A stretch of DNA of 64,000 nt from Microtetraspora glauca. Its GTDB lineage: Bacteria > Actinomycetota > Actinomycetes > Streptosporangiales > Streptosporangiaceae. The notes under the pieces are model-generated. The model was not told the origin of the DNA. It worked only from the letters and a program-made list of their open reading frames with translations, and ran no database searches. The translations under genes and the position numbers were made by a program. The DNA lies in assembly GCA_001570385.1 (NCBI GenBank), contig BBYL01000038.1, positions 51,744 through 115,743 of the forward strand, read 5' to 3'. Numbering within the stretch: position 1 is the stretch's first letter; each line of letters starts with the position of its first letter. Positions 32,573 through 40,626 of the stretch are shown piece by piece.

Positions 32573-33697
32573 GTGAAGACGGCGATCGTGATCGGGGCGG
32601 GGATCTGGGGAACGTCGCTGGCGCTGCGGCTGGCGGAGACGGGATGGCGGGTGACGCTGGTCGAGCAGTACGCCCCCGGGCACGTACGGCAGGCCAGTGC
32701 GGGGGAGACGCGGCTACTGCGGGCCGCGCACGGCGCCGACCAGTGGTACGCGCGGATGGCCAGGCAGGCAAGGGACGGCTGGCGGGAACTCGGCGCGCGG
32801 ACCGGTGAGGAGCTGTATCTGGAGGCCGGGCTCATGTGGTTCGCCCGGCGGGAGGACGGCTGGGAGCGCGCCAGCGCCAACGTGCTGAAGAACCTCGACA
32901 TCCCGCACGAGTTCCTCGATCCCGCCGAAGCGGGACGGCGGTTCCCCGGCTTCAAGGGGGACGACCTGGCGTTCGTGCTGTACGAGCCGGAGGCAGGGCT
33001 GATCCGGGCCCGTCGCGCCACCCAGGTGACGGCCCGGCTCGCCGTCGCGGCCGGTGTCACCCTCGTCCGCGCCAGGGCCGTGCCGTACGGCGACGCGGAG
33101 GGGAACGCCGGGCCCGCGATCGTCGCCGACGGTGAGGTGCTGCGGGCGGACCGGGTCGTCTGGGCCTGCGGCGGATGGCTGCCCACCCTGTTCGATGTCG
33201 AGGTCGAGGTGACCCGGCAGGACACGCTGCACTTCGCCGTACCACGGGAGTGGTCCACGCCGCCGCTGCCCGCGTTCTGCGACTACGAGGGATCGGCGTA
33301 CGGCCACGGTGACGTGGACGGGCTCGGGATGAAGGTCACCAGCGACGTCGAGGGCGAGCCGTTCGACCCGCAGGAGGGCAGTCGCCGCGTCCTGCCCGAG
33401 AGCGAGGAGGCGGCCCGCGACTACCTGCGGCGCAGGTTCCCCTCCCTGGCGGGTGCGCCGGTGCTGTTCAGCCAGGTCTGCCAGTACACGCTCACCCGCG
33501 ATGCCGAATGGATCATCGCCGAGGTTTCCGACGGGATGTGGCTGCTCGGTGGCGACTCGGGGCATGGCTTCAAGCACGCACCGGCCCTGGCCGGGTACGT
33601 CGCGGACCTTCTCGACGGCAGGCGGGAGGTGGATCCCCGGTTCGGCCTCCACGCCCGTGTGCCGGCCCGGGGACTGCGGACCAGCGGTGCGACGTAG
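32573..33697 (+). CDS. FAD-dependent amine/amino-acid oxidase (DAO, sarcosine-oxidase-like)
   Basis: Flavoprotein oxidase, 374 residues, GTG start directly before the dinucleotide fold (TAIVIGAGIWGTSLALRLAETG). MSOX/MTOX-type features: SAGETRLLRAAHGADQWYARMA, LEAGLMWFARR, PEAGLIRARRATQVTARLAVAAG, DRVVWACGGWLPTLF and C-terminal GMWLLGGDSGHGFKHAPALAGYVADLL. The usual covalent-flavin Cys position appears in FSQVCQYTLT (Cys-x-Tyr), as in monomeric sarcosine/N-methyltryptophan oxidases. Substrate (N-methyl or secondary amine) is inferred from family only. It converges with an EF-hand gene one base after its stop. Confidence 0.9.
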   Translation: MKTAIVIGAGIWGTSLALRLAETGWRVTLVEQYAPGHVRQASAGETRLLRAAHGADQWYARMARQARDGWRELGARTGEELYLEAGLMWFARREDGWERASANVLKNLDIPHEFLDPAEAGRRFPGFKGDDLAFVLYEPEAGLIRARRATQVTARLAVAAGVTLVRARAVPYGDAEGNAGPAIVADGEVLRADRVVWACGGWLPTLFDVEVEVTRQDTLHFAVPREWSTPPLPAFCDYEGSAYGHGDVDGLGMKVTSDVEGEPFDPQEGSRRVLPESEEAARDYLRRRFPSLAGAPVLFSQVCQYTLTRDAEWIIAEVSDGMWLLGGDSGHGFKHAPALAGYVADLLDGRREVDPRFGLHARVPARGLRTSGAT

Positions 33698-33698
33698 A

Positions 33699-33914
33699 TC
33701 AGGCGAGCGGGCGACCGCTCTGGAGCCAGGCGCCGAACTCGTCGAGGTTGATGAGACCGTCGCCGTCGGTGTCGACCTTGGTGATCACACCCTGGGCGCC
33801 CTCGACGGTGATCCGCTCGCCGAGCACCTCCATGAGGCGCACCAGTTCCTCGGCCGAGATCAGGCCGTCGTCGTCGCTGTCGACGAGGTCGAACGTCGCC
33901 GCGTACTCGCTCAT
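33699..33914 (-). CDS. Small EF-hand calcium-binding protein
   Basis: 71-residue calmodulin-like protein with two canonical EF-hand loops: DSDDDGLISAEE (12-23) and DTDGDGLINLDE (48-59), each with the D-x-D-x-D-G pattern and a terminal Glu. It has no signal peptide, so it is cytosolic. ATG 33914 has GGAG spaced well upstream. Actinobacterial calerythrin/CabC-like proteins buffer or sense Ca2+ during aerial growth (established for Streptomyces CabC). This one is shorter and may work as a pair of hands in a single domain. Confidence 0.93.
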   Translation of the reverse strand: MSEYAATFDLVDSDDDGLISAEELVRLMEVLGERITVEGAQGVITKVDTDGDGLINLDEFGAWLQSGRPLA

Positions 33915-34075
33915 GTCTTCTCCTCGCCCGGCGGCTCGTCGGCGTCCGAGAGCGTCCCCGGCTGTCGGTTCACGTTGGCGAGCAGCACGATAGCCGGATA
34001 AGTCACGATCGGTGTCGTTTTACGGCAAGCCCACGGCGGTTCGGCCTCAGGTTCGATGGACGGGACAATGGGCCG

Positions 34076-37030
34076 GTGCGAGTCGGGATTCTGGGACCAC
34101 TGCTGATACCGGCGGCGGAGATCAGGGGCGCCCGGCTGCGTGCCCTCGTCATCCGGCTCGCGCTGGACCCCGGGCGGGTCGTCACGACCGAGCGGCTGAT
34201 CGATGATCTGTGGGAGAACGATCCCCCGGAGAACCCGAGCGCCGCGCTGCAGTCGCTGGTCTCCAGGATCAGACGGCAGGTGGGGACGCTGATCGTCTCG
34301 CATCCCGCCGGCTATCGCCTGGACGCCGACGTGGACGCGGCCGAGTTCGAGAACCTGGCCGACAGCGGCAGGCGCGCGCTGCGCGAGGGAGATCCGGCGC
34401 GGGCGGCCGCCCGGCTGCGGGAGGCGCTGGCACTGTGGCGGGGCGAGGCGCTGGCCGACGCCGCCGGGCTGGCCTTCACGGCGGCTCCGGCCGCGCGCCT
34501 GGAGGAGATGCGGCTGTGTGCCGTCGGCGACCGTGTCGAGGCCGACCTGGCGACCGGTGTCCCCGGAGCCGCCCTCGTCGCTGAACTGAGTGACCTCGTG
34601 GCGGCGCATCCGTTGCGGGAGCCGTACCACGTGCTGCTGATCAGGGCGCTGCTGGCGGACGGGCGGAGGGCGGACGCGCTGGCGGCGTACGAACGGGTGC
34701 GCCTGCTGCTGGCCGACGAACTGGGGACCGATCCCGGCGACGAGCTGCGCGCGGCGCACATGACCGCGCTGGGCGGGGGTGCGGCTCCGGTCCGGCGGGA
34801 CAACCTGCCCGCCGGACTGACCACCTTCGTCGGCAGGTCCGATGACGCACGGCGGGTGAGCGAGCTGCTGGGACACCGGCGCCTTGTCACGCTCACCGGG
34901 CCCGGTGGTGCGGGCAAGACCCGCCTCGCGATCGAGGTGGCCGCACGCATGGTTCCGGTGGCGGGCCCGGACGCGTCGGCTCTGGTTCCCGACGGTGTGC
35001 GGCTGGTCGAGCTGGCTCCGGTGGGCGCGGACGCCGTCGCGGCGGTCCTGCGCAACACTGTGGGGCCGATCTCCGAGCTCGCCGACCGGCGGATGCTCCT
35101 GGTGCTGGACAACTGCGAGCACGTCGTCGACGTGGTGGCGGAGCTGGCGGAGCAGCTGCTGGCGGCGAATCCGGGCGTGCGGATCCTGGCCACCAGCCGT
35201 GAACCGTTCGACCTGCCGGGCGAGACGCTCCACCCCGTGAAGCCACTGGACCTGGCTCCCGCGATGGAGCTGTTCGCCGATCGGGCCGCCGCCGTCAGCC
35301 CGGATTTCGCGCTCGACGAGTCGACCTCGGGTGAGGTGGCCGCGATCTGCGCGCGGCTCGACGGTATGCCGCTGGCCATCGAGCTGACGGCGGCCAGGTT
35401 GCGCTCGCTGACTCTCCCCCGGCTGGCCGCCGGGATCGGGGACCGGTTGCTGGATCGCGGCAGCCGTACGGCACAGCGGCGGCATCGCACCCTGCGCGCG
35501 GTCATCGGCTGGAGCTGGGATCTTCTCGACCAGGACGAGCGCACGTTGCTGGCGCGGATGTCGGTGTTCGCGGGCGGCGCCACGCCCGAGGCGGTCGAGC
35601 GGGTCTGCGGGGCCGACCTGGACGTGCTGGTCTCGCTGGTCGACAAATCGCTCGTCCAGACGAGCGGGGACCGCTACCGGCTGCTGGAGAGTGTGCGCAG
35701 ATTCGCCGCCGAGCGGCTCGCCGCCGCCGATGCCGAGGGGGCGCGGCGGGCACATCTGGCGCACTATCTGGAGTTCGCCGAGGCGGCCGACCCCCTGTTG
35801 CGCACGGGCGAGCAGGTGCGGGTGCTGGCGGAGGTCGACGCTGAGCGCGGGAACCTCGACGCCGCACTGCGTCACGCCGTGGCGACCGATCGCCGGGCCG
35901 CGTTGCGGCTGTTCGCCGCGCTTACGTGGGCGTGGATCATACGCGGGCAACGGCGCGAGGCCGCCGAGTGGGCGGCGGTGCTCGGCGCGGGCGAGCCGCC
36001 CGAGGGGTTGGAGCTGGAGCACGCCCTGTGCCGGGTGATCGGCCCCACCGGCCGGCCGGGGGACGCGGCGCGTGTGCTGCGCGAGTCCGACCGGCCGGTC
36101 GCCCTGGTGGCGTGGTCGCTCGCGGACGGGTACGGCGGAGACGTCGTGGACCAGGTCAGGGCCGCGACGGCGGGGTTCGCCGACCACCCCGACCCCTGGG
36201 CTCGGGCCACGGTCCGGCTGGTGCGAGGGCTCGTCATGCTGGAGTTCACCCCCGGAGGCGCCGACGCCGCCGAGAAACTGCTGGACGAGGCGCTGACCGG
36301 ATATCTCCAGATCGGAGAACGCTGGGGCCTGTCGATGGCCCGCTACTGGCTGTCGCTGGCGCTGGAGAACAGGGGCGACTCGGCGAGGGCGCTTGCGGTG
36401 CTTGAGCAGGCGGCGGCGAGCGCGGCGGAGATCGGCTGTCCCCAGGTGCTGCCCGCCCCGGGGATGCTCGCCGTACGGCTGGCGCAGTTGCGCGGGCGCA
36501 CCGGCGACCTGGCCGGAGCGCGGGCGGGGTTGTCGGCGGCGCGGGAGGGCGTCGAGCGGACCGGTGACGTGCTCGCCCTGGCCAGGATCGAGCACGCGCT
36601 GGGCGAGCTGGCCCGCCGCCGCGGCGACAGGACCGAGGCGTCGCGCAGGCTGAACCTGGCCGTCGAGCTGCTCGACGGGCGGCTCGCGCCGCCGCAGTTC
36701 CTTTCGCTGCTGGAGGTCGAGTTGTGCCGGTCGCTGGAGCTCGACGAGGGCCGTGCCCGGGCGCGGTCCGCCCTTGACCGCGCGTTCGACGACGACATCG
36801 CGAGAGCGGCCGTGTTCGAGGGCGTCGCGGAGTGGTGCCTGGCCGTGGGCGACCCGCGCCGGGCCGCGATCCTGCTCGGTACGGCCCGGCGGTTGCGCGG
36901 CATCGAGGACACCGCCGACGAGGCACTCCGCGAGCTGATCGAACGCTGCGCCGGCCTGCTCGGCCCGGACGCGTTCGCCGCCGCCTGGAACTCACACCAT
37001 GGCCAGATAGGCGGCGAGTTCCTCGACTGA
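34076..37030 (+). CDS. BTAD/SARP-type regulator with ATPase and TPR-like region
   Basis: 984-residue AfsR-like regulator, GTG start. N-terminal OmpR-type DNA-binding domain (RVVTTERLIDDLWENDPPENPSAALQSLVSRIRRQVG), BTAD (about 90-235, ARLREALALWRGEALAD, LREPYHVLLIRALLADGRRADALAAYERVRLLLADELGTDPG). A STAND/NB-ARC-like ATPase follows (FVGRSDDARRV, P-loop LTGPGGAGKTRLA, RMLLVLDNCEHVVD, ILATSREPF), then helical repeats. It acts as a pathway-specific or global activator. The nearest candidate target is the convergent FAD monooxygenase, whose 3' end it overlaps by 39 bp. Another candidate is the terpene set 9 kb away (inference). Confidence 0.92.
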   Translation: MRVGILGPLLIPAAEIRGARLRALVIRLALDPGRVVTTERLIDDLWENDPPENPSAALQSLVSRIRRQVGTLIVSHPAGYRLDADVDAAEFENLADSGRRALREGDPARAAARLREALALWRGEALADAAGLAFTAAPAARLEEMRLCAVGDRVEADLATGVPGAALVAELSDLVAAHPLREPYHVLLIRALLADGRRADALAAYERVRLLLADELGTDPGDELRAAHMTALGGGAAPVRRDNLPAGLTTFVGRSDDARRVSELLGHRRLVTLTGPGGAGKTRLAIEVAARMVPVAGPDASALVPDGVRLVELAPVGADAVAAVLRNTVGPISELADRRMLLVLDNCEHVVDVVAELAEQLLAANPGVRILATSREPFDLPGETLHPVKPLDLAPAMELFADRAAAVSPDFALDESTSGEVAAICARLDGMPLAIELTAARLRSLTLPRLAAGIGDRLLDRGSRTAQRRHRTLRAVIGWSWDLLDQDERTLLARMSVFAGGATPEAVERVCGADLDVLVSLVDKSLVQTSGDRYRLLESVRRFAAERLAAADAEGARRAHLAHYLEFAEAADPLLRTGEQVRVLAEVDAERGNLDAALRHAVATDRRAALRLFAALTWAWIIRGQRREAAEWAAVLGAGEPPEGLELEHALCRVIGPTGRPGDAARVLRESDRPVALVAWSLADGYGGDVVDQVRAATAGFADHPDPWARATVRLVRGLVMLEFTPGGADAAEKLLDEALTGYLQIGERWGLSMARYWLSLALENRGDSARALAVLEQAAASAAEIGCPQVLPAPGMLAVRLAQLRGRTGDLAGARAGLSAAREGVERTGDVLALARIEHALGELARRRGDRTEASRRLNLAVELLDGRLAPPQFLSLLEVELCRSLELDEGRARARSALDRAFDDDIARAAVFEGVAEWCLAVGDPRRAAILLGTARRLRGIEDTADEALRELIERCAGLLGPDAFAAAWNSHHGQIGGEFLD

Positions 37031-38392
37031 CGACGTGGCCAGCCCGATGTATCCGTCCGGCCGGACCAGCACATACGTCTCGTCCCCGTACGGCTCGGCG
37101 AGCTCGTGGGCGTGGATCTCGCGGCCGGGCACGTCGGCGACGACGGCGGGCACCGGCCCCGACGACAGCAGCGTGAAATGCGGCCCCCGGAAAAGGTCGA
37201 ACAACCGCACGGGTGTCCCGTCCGCCAGGTGGCGGCGGCCGTCCGGCGCCCGATCTCCTCCCCGCCGCGCCAGCGAACCGCCCCGGTAGCTGAGCAGGAG
37301 CTGCTGGGTCTCCTCGTCGCGTTTGTACGTCTTCTTGTCGTGCAGGGCGGTGCTCAGACCGAGAGCGTGGGCGGCGACCGGCAGCCGCTCCTCCTCATAG
37401 GTGTCCAGCAGTGCCTCCGGCGCTCCCGACAGCACCCGGGCGAGCTTCCAGCCCAGGTTGTACGCGTCCTGCACGCCGGTGTTGAGCCCCTGGCCGCCGG
37501 CGGGCGAGTGCACGTGGGCCGCGTCACCCGCGAGGAAGACCCGCCCGACCCGATATCGCTCGGCCATGCGGATGTTCACCCTGTAGAGCGAGGCCCACAG
37601 CAGCTCGCCGATCTGGACGTCGCGCAGCATGGACCGCTCGGCGAACACCTTCCGGAAGCCGGACGGGGTCAGCTCCGGCGTGACTCCGGGCCGCAGCTGG
37701 GCCATGAACTGGAAGGTGTCGGTGCCCGCCATGGGGAACAGCGCCACCATCCCCTCGCCCGGCCTGACCCATACGTGGATGTGCGCCCGATCGAGCCCAT
37801 CGATCCGGACGTCACCGATGAGCATCCGCTCCTCATCGCGGGTCGCCCCGGCGAATCCCACCTCCAGCGTCTTGCGCACGAAGCTCCTGCCGCCGTCCGC
37901 CGCGACCAGGTAACCCGCCCGCACGGTCTCGCCGGTGCCGAGCACGGCGCTCACGCCGTCCTCGTCCTGCCGCAGGCCGACCAGCTCGACCCCCTGCTCC
38001 ACCGTGCCGCCCAACTCGGCCAGGCGCTCGCGCAGCACCGCCTCCGTGCGCCACTGCGGATTCATGATCACCATGGGGTACGGCACGGCGGGGGTCGGGT
38101 CCTTGAGCTTGTGCATCCGGCCCCGGTACACCGGAACCCTGCCGATCCGGACCCGGAGCGGGGGATAGACCGTGCCCGTCTCAAGGAGCGGGTCGACCAC
38201 GCCGAGGTCGTCGAACACCTCCAGGGTGCGCGGCTGGAGTCCCTTGCCCTTGGATCCGTCGAACGGCCGGGGCGCCTTCTCGACGATCCGGAAGCCGACG
38301 CCGCGCCGGGCGAGGTCGATGGCGAGAGTCAGGCCGGTCGGCCCCGCGCCGACGACGAGAACGTCTGTGCGGTTGTCTGTGTCACTGCCCAT
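36992..38392 (-). CDS. FAD-dependent aromatic monooxygenase (PHBH fold)
   Basis: Class A flavoprotein hydroxylase, 466 residues. FAD fold VLVVGAGPTGLTLAIDLARRG, GKGLQPRTLEVFDDLG, DG motif YLVAADGGRSFVRKTLEV and FLAGDAAHVHSPAGGQGLNTGVQDAYNLGWKLA. The C-terminal thioredoxin-like domain (GPHFTLLSSGPVPAVVADVPG, YVLVRPDGYIGL) groups it with PgaE/MhpA-type polyketide and phenol hydroxylases. It converges with and overlaps the SARP gene by 39 bp, and is divergent from the ATPase gene across 129 bp holding a nested palindrome. Substrate unknown. Confidence 0.93.
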   Translation of the reverse strand: MGSDTDNRTDVLVVGAGPTGLTLAIDLARRGVGFRIVEKAPRPFDGSKGKGLQPRTLEVFDDLGVVDPLLETGTVYPPLRVRIGRVPVYRGRMHKLKDPTPAVPYPMVIMNPQWRTEAVLRERLAELGGTVEQGVELVGLRQDEDGVSAVLGTGETVRAGYLVAADGGRSFVRKTLEVGFAGATRDEERMLIGDVRIDGLDRAHIHVWVRPGEGMVALFPMAGTDTFQFMAQLRPGVTPELTPSGFRKVFAERSMLRDVQIGELLWASLYRVNIRMAERYRVGRVFLAGDAAHVHSPAGGQGLNTGVQDAYNLGWKLARVLSGAPEALLDTYEEERLPVAAHALGLSTALHDKKTYKRDEETQQLLLSYRGGSLARRGGDRAPDGRRHLADGTPVRLFDLFRGPHFTLLSSGPVPAVVADVPGREIHAHELAEPYGDETYVLVRPDGYIGLATSSVEELAAYLAMV

Positions 38393-38469
38393 GGCGGCAC
38401 TGTCCCGGCCGTCGCTGCCAGATCACTGTCACGCCCGCCCGCGGCGCTGTCATCCACCGACTGCCTTCG

Positions 38470-38508
38470 GATAGATAACTATAGTTATTATAACTGCAGT
38501 TATCTATC
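38470..38508. promoter_or_regulatory. 39-bp nested palindrome upstream of the ATPase gene
   Basis: Two perfect 14-bp palindromes, ATAACTATAGTTAT (38475-38488) and ATAACTGCAGTTAT (38490-38503), are separated by one T and flanked by GATAG/CTATC arms. The whole block is a near-perfect inverted repeat. It is strikingly AT-rich for this DNA and ends 13 bases before the ATG at 38522, just before the GGGAGGGG ribosome site. It should block transcription or translation initiation when bound. Confidence 0.75.
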
Positions 38509-38521
38509 TGGGAGGGGCGCC

Positions 38522-39991
38522 ATGGACAAGCCTGCCCACATGTTCGACAGGGACAGCGAGTGGGCCTCCCTCACCCGCTTCGTTGGAAACGAAGCCAAGG
38601 GGGCGACCATCGGGGTCATTTACGGCCGCCGAAGGCAGGGCAAGACCTTCCTCCTTGACGCCCTCTGCAAGGCGACGGGCGGTTTCTACTTCGCCGCCAC
38701 GGAGGCGACTGAAAGGGAGACCCTGACGAGGCTCGGCGCCGAACTCGCCGAGCACCTGGGGCTGCCTTCGGCCATCGGTCTCGCCGACTGGTACCAGGCG
38801 GTCGACTGGTTGCTCGCCCTGGGCCGGGACCGGCCGGTCCCGGTGGTCATCGACGAGTTTCCGTATCTGGTCCAGGCGACGCCCTCGCTGCCCTCGATCA
38901 CCCAACGCGCGTACGCGCCCAACCGGAATGAGCGGACACAGTCGCGTACGCGGTTGCTGTTGTGTGGCTCGGCGATGTCCTTCATGGGCCGGCTCCTCAC
39001 CGGAAACGCTCCGTTGAGAGGGAGAGCCGGGCTGGAAATGGTGGTTCCAACCTTCGACTATCGCCTTGCCGCGCGTTTCTGGGATATCGATGACCCGCGC
39101 TTGGCCGCGCTGACCCACTCGGTGGTGGGGGGAACCCCTGCCTACCGTACGGAGTTCCTTCACGGAGATCGGCCAGAGAGCCTGAGCGACTTCGGGCCGT
39201 GGATCGTGCGGAACGTCCTCGATCGGGACAGTCCTCTCTTCCGCGAGGCGCGTCACCTGCTGGCAGAGGAGCCGAACCTTCGGGATCAGGGGTTGTACCA
39301 CTCGGTGCTCTCTGCCATCGCGGCCGGCGACAACGCGCGCAGCGGCATCGCGTCCTTCATCGGACGCAAGGTGACGGACCTCGCACATCCCCTGACAGTG
39401 CTCGAGGACGCGGGACTCGTCAGACGTGAGGAGGATGCTTTCCGGGCGGCACGCACGAGGTATTGCATCGCCGAACCGCTCGTGACCTTCTACCACGCGG
39501 TCATGCGGCCTGAATGGTCACGGCTTGACCGCGCCGGGCAGGCGGCTCGGGTGTGGGAGGAGAGTGGTGACAGGTTCCGCGGGCGGGTCGTCGGCCCTCA
39601 TTTCGAGGCACTGTGTCGTCATTGGGCCCAGTTCTACGCTGGTCCCGAAACCTTCACGGCATCGCCATCGCACGTCGGCCGAGGGGTCGTCAACGACGCG
39701 GCCCGGCGCACGAGCCACGAGGTGGATGTCGTGGTGACCGGAGCCGCGACGGGAAGCAGGCGCCCGCTTCTGGCGATCGGTGAGGCGAAGTGGGGGGAGC
39801 GCGTCGGACTGGGCCATGCGGAACGTCTACGGCGGGTCCGCGAGGTGCTGCGGGGCCGCACGGACGTCGACGCCTCCGCCGCACGGCTCGTCCTTTTCAG
39901 CGCGGCGGGATTCACCGACGAGCTTCGCGAGCTGGCGGCGAGCGACGATGAGGTGCGGCTCATCGAGGTGGCCGATCTTTACCGGGATTGA
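38522..39991 (+). CDS. Archaeal-type ATPase with winged helix and DUF234-like nuclease fold
   Basis: 489-residue P-loop ATPase. FDRDSEWASL at the N-terminus, Walker A GRRRQGKT (35-42), Walker B PVPVVIDEFPYLV (D111/E112), sensor-like LLLCGSAMSFM, HSVVGGTPAYRT. A winged-helix segment (about 255-312, ARSGIASFIGRKVTDLAHPLTVLEDAGLVRREED) follows. The C-terminal part matches DUF234 with PD-(D/E)xK-like residues: E361 (HFEALCRHW), D402 (HEVDVVV) and E421-x-K423 (AIGEAKWG). Start is ATG 38522 with GGGAGGGG. Similar proteins are common in archaea and mobile bacterial loci; function is unknown. Its own winged helix could bind the adjacent palindrome (inference). Confidence 0.88.
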   Translation: MDKPAHMFDRDSEWASLTRFVGNEAKGATIGVIYGRRRQGKTFLLDALCKATGGFYFAATEATERETLTRLGAELAEHLGLPSAIGLADWYQAVDWLLALGRDRPVPVVIDEFPYLVQATPSLPSITQRAYAPNRNERTQSRTRLLLCGSAMSFMGRLLTGNAPLRGRAGLEMVVPTFDYRLAARFWDIDDPRLAALTHSVVGGTPAYRTEFLHGDRPESLSDFGPWIVRNVLDRDSPLFREARHLLAEEPNLRDQGLYHSVLSAIAAGDNARSGIASFIGRKVTDLAHPLTVLEDAGLVRREEDAFRAARTRYCIAEPLVTFYHAVMRPEWSRLDRAGQAARVWEESGDRFRGRVVGPHFEALCRHWAQFYAGPETFTASPSHVGRGVVNDAARRTSHEVDVVVTGAATGSRRPLLAIGEAKWGERVGLGHAERLRRVREVLRGRTDVDASAARLVLFSAAGFTDELRELAASDDEVRLIEVADLYRD

Positions 39992-40058
39992 CCGGTTCCA
40001 CCGGGGCGGGGTAGTGGGTTGCAGGTCAGGCACAAGCGGCTGAGCCCATGGTGGTCCC

Positions 40059-40607
40059 ATGGACCTGTCCGACGCCGTTCAGTCGCTCACCTCGCCGGTG
40101 ACCCCCATTCGGGGCGGTCGCATGCCCGGTCCCGTCGGAATGAGCATCCTTCTGCTCTGCTGGCTGGCCCTGGGCGTCCTCCCGTTCGTGTTCTCCGTAC
40201 CGGATCTGCGGCTCGCGACCGGTCAGATCGGCACCCCCGGCACGCTCACGGTCGTCTCCTGCGAGTCCCTGGGGGAAGGCCGGTACGACTGCAAGGGGCG
40301 GTTCACGCCTGACGGAGGCGGCGACGCCGTAAGCGTGGACGCCTCTCCCGACTCCCGGGCGGGTGACGTCATCCCGGCCCGGCTCACCCCGGAGGGCGAC
40401 CGTGCCCTTCCCACGGGTGTGAAGGGCGTCCTGCGCGCGCTGACCCTGCCCGCGCTCGGTGCCGGCGCGCTGGCCTTCCTCCCGTACGTGGTCCTGTACG
40501 TGCTCGGCGTACGGCGGGGCCGCGGAACGGCGGTGATCGCCGGAAGCGCGGTCAGCGCCGTGTCGCTCGTCATGATGATCGTGGGCGTTGCCGCCGCCGT
40601 CGCCTGA
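40059..40607 (+). CDS. Hypothetical membrane protein (three TM)
   Basis: 182 residues, not recognised. TM1 (VGMSILLLCWLALGVLPFVF, about 27-46), an extracytoplasmic domain of about 70 residues with a Cys pair (VVSCESLGEGRYDCKGRF), then two TM helices (LTLPALGAGALAFLPYVVLYVLG and TAVIAGSAVSAVSLVMMIVGVAAAVA). It precedes an RDD protein by 19 bp on the same strand and is probably cotranscribed. Confidence 0.65.
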   Translation: MDLSDAVQSLTSPVTPIRGGRMPGPVGMSILLLCWLALGVLPFVFSVPDLRLATGQIGTPGTLTVVSCESLGEGRYDCKGRFTPDGGGDAVSVDASPDSRAGDVIPARLTPEGDRALPTGVKGVLRALTLPALGAGALAFLPYVVLYVLGVRRGRGTAVIAGSAVSAVSLVMMIVGVAAAVA

Positions 40608-40626
40608 TCACTAGGGTTTCGCCCCT

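Noticed and set aside
37106..38521. N-terminal extension of the ATPase frame
   Set aside because: It is antisense to the FAD monooxygenase and has the Arg/Gly-rich shadow composition. ATG 38522 has a strong ribosome site and starts the recognised domain.
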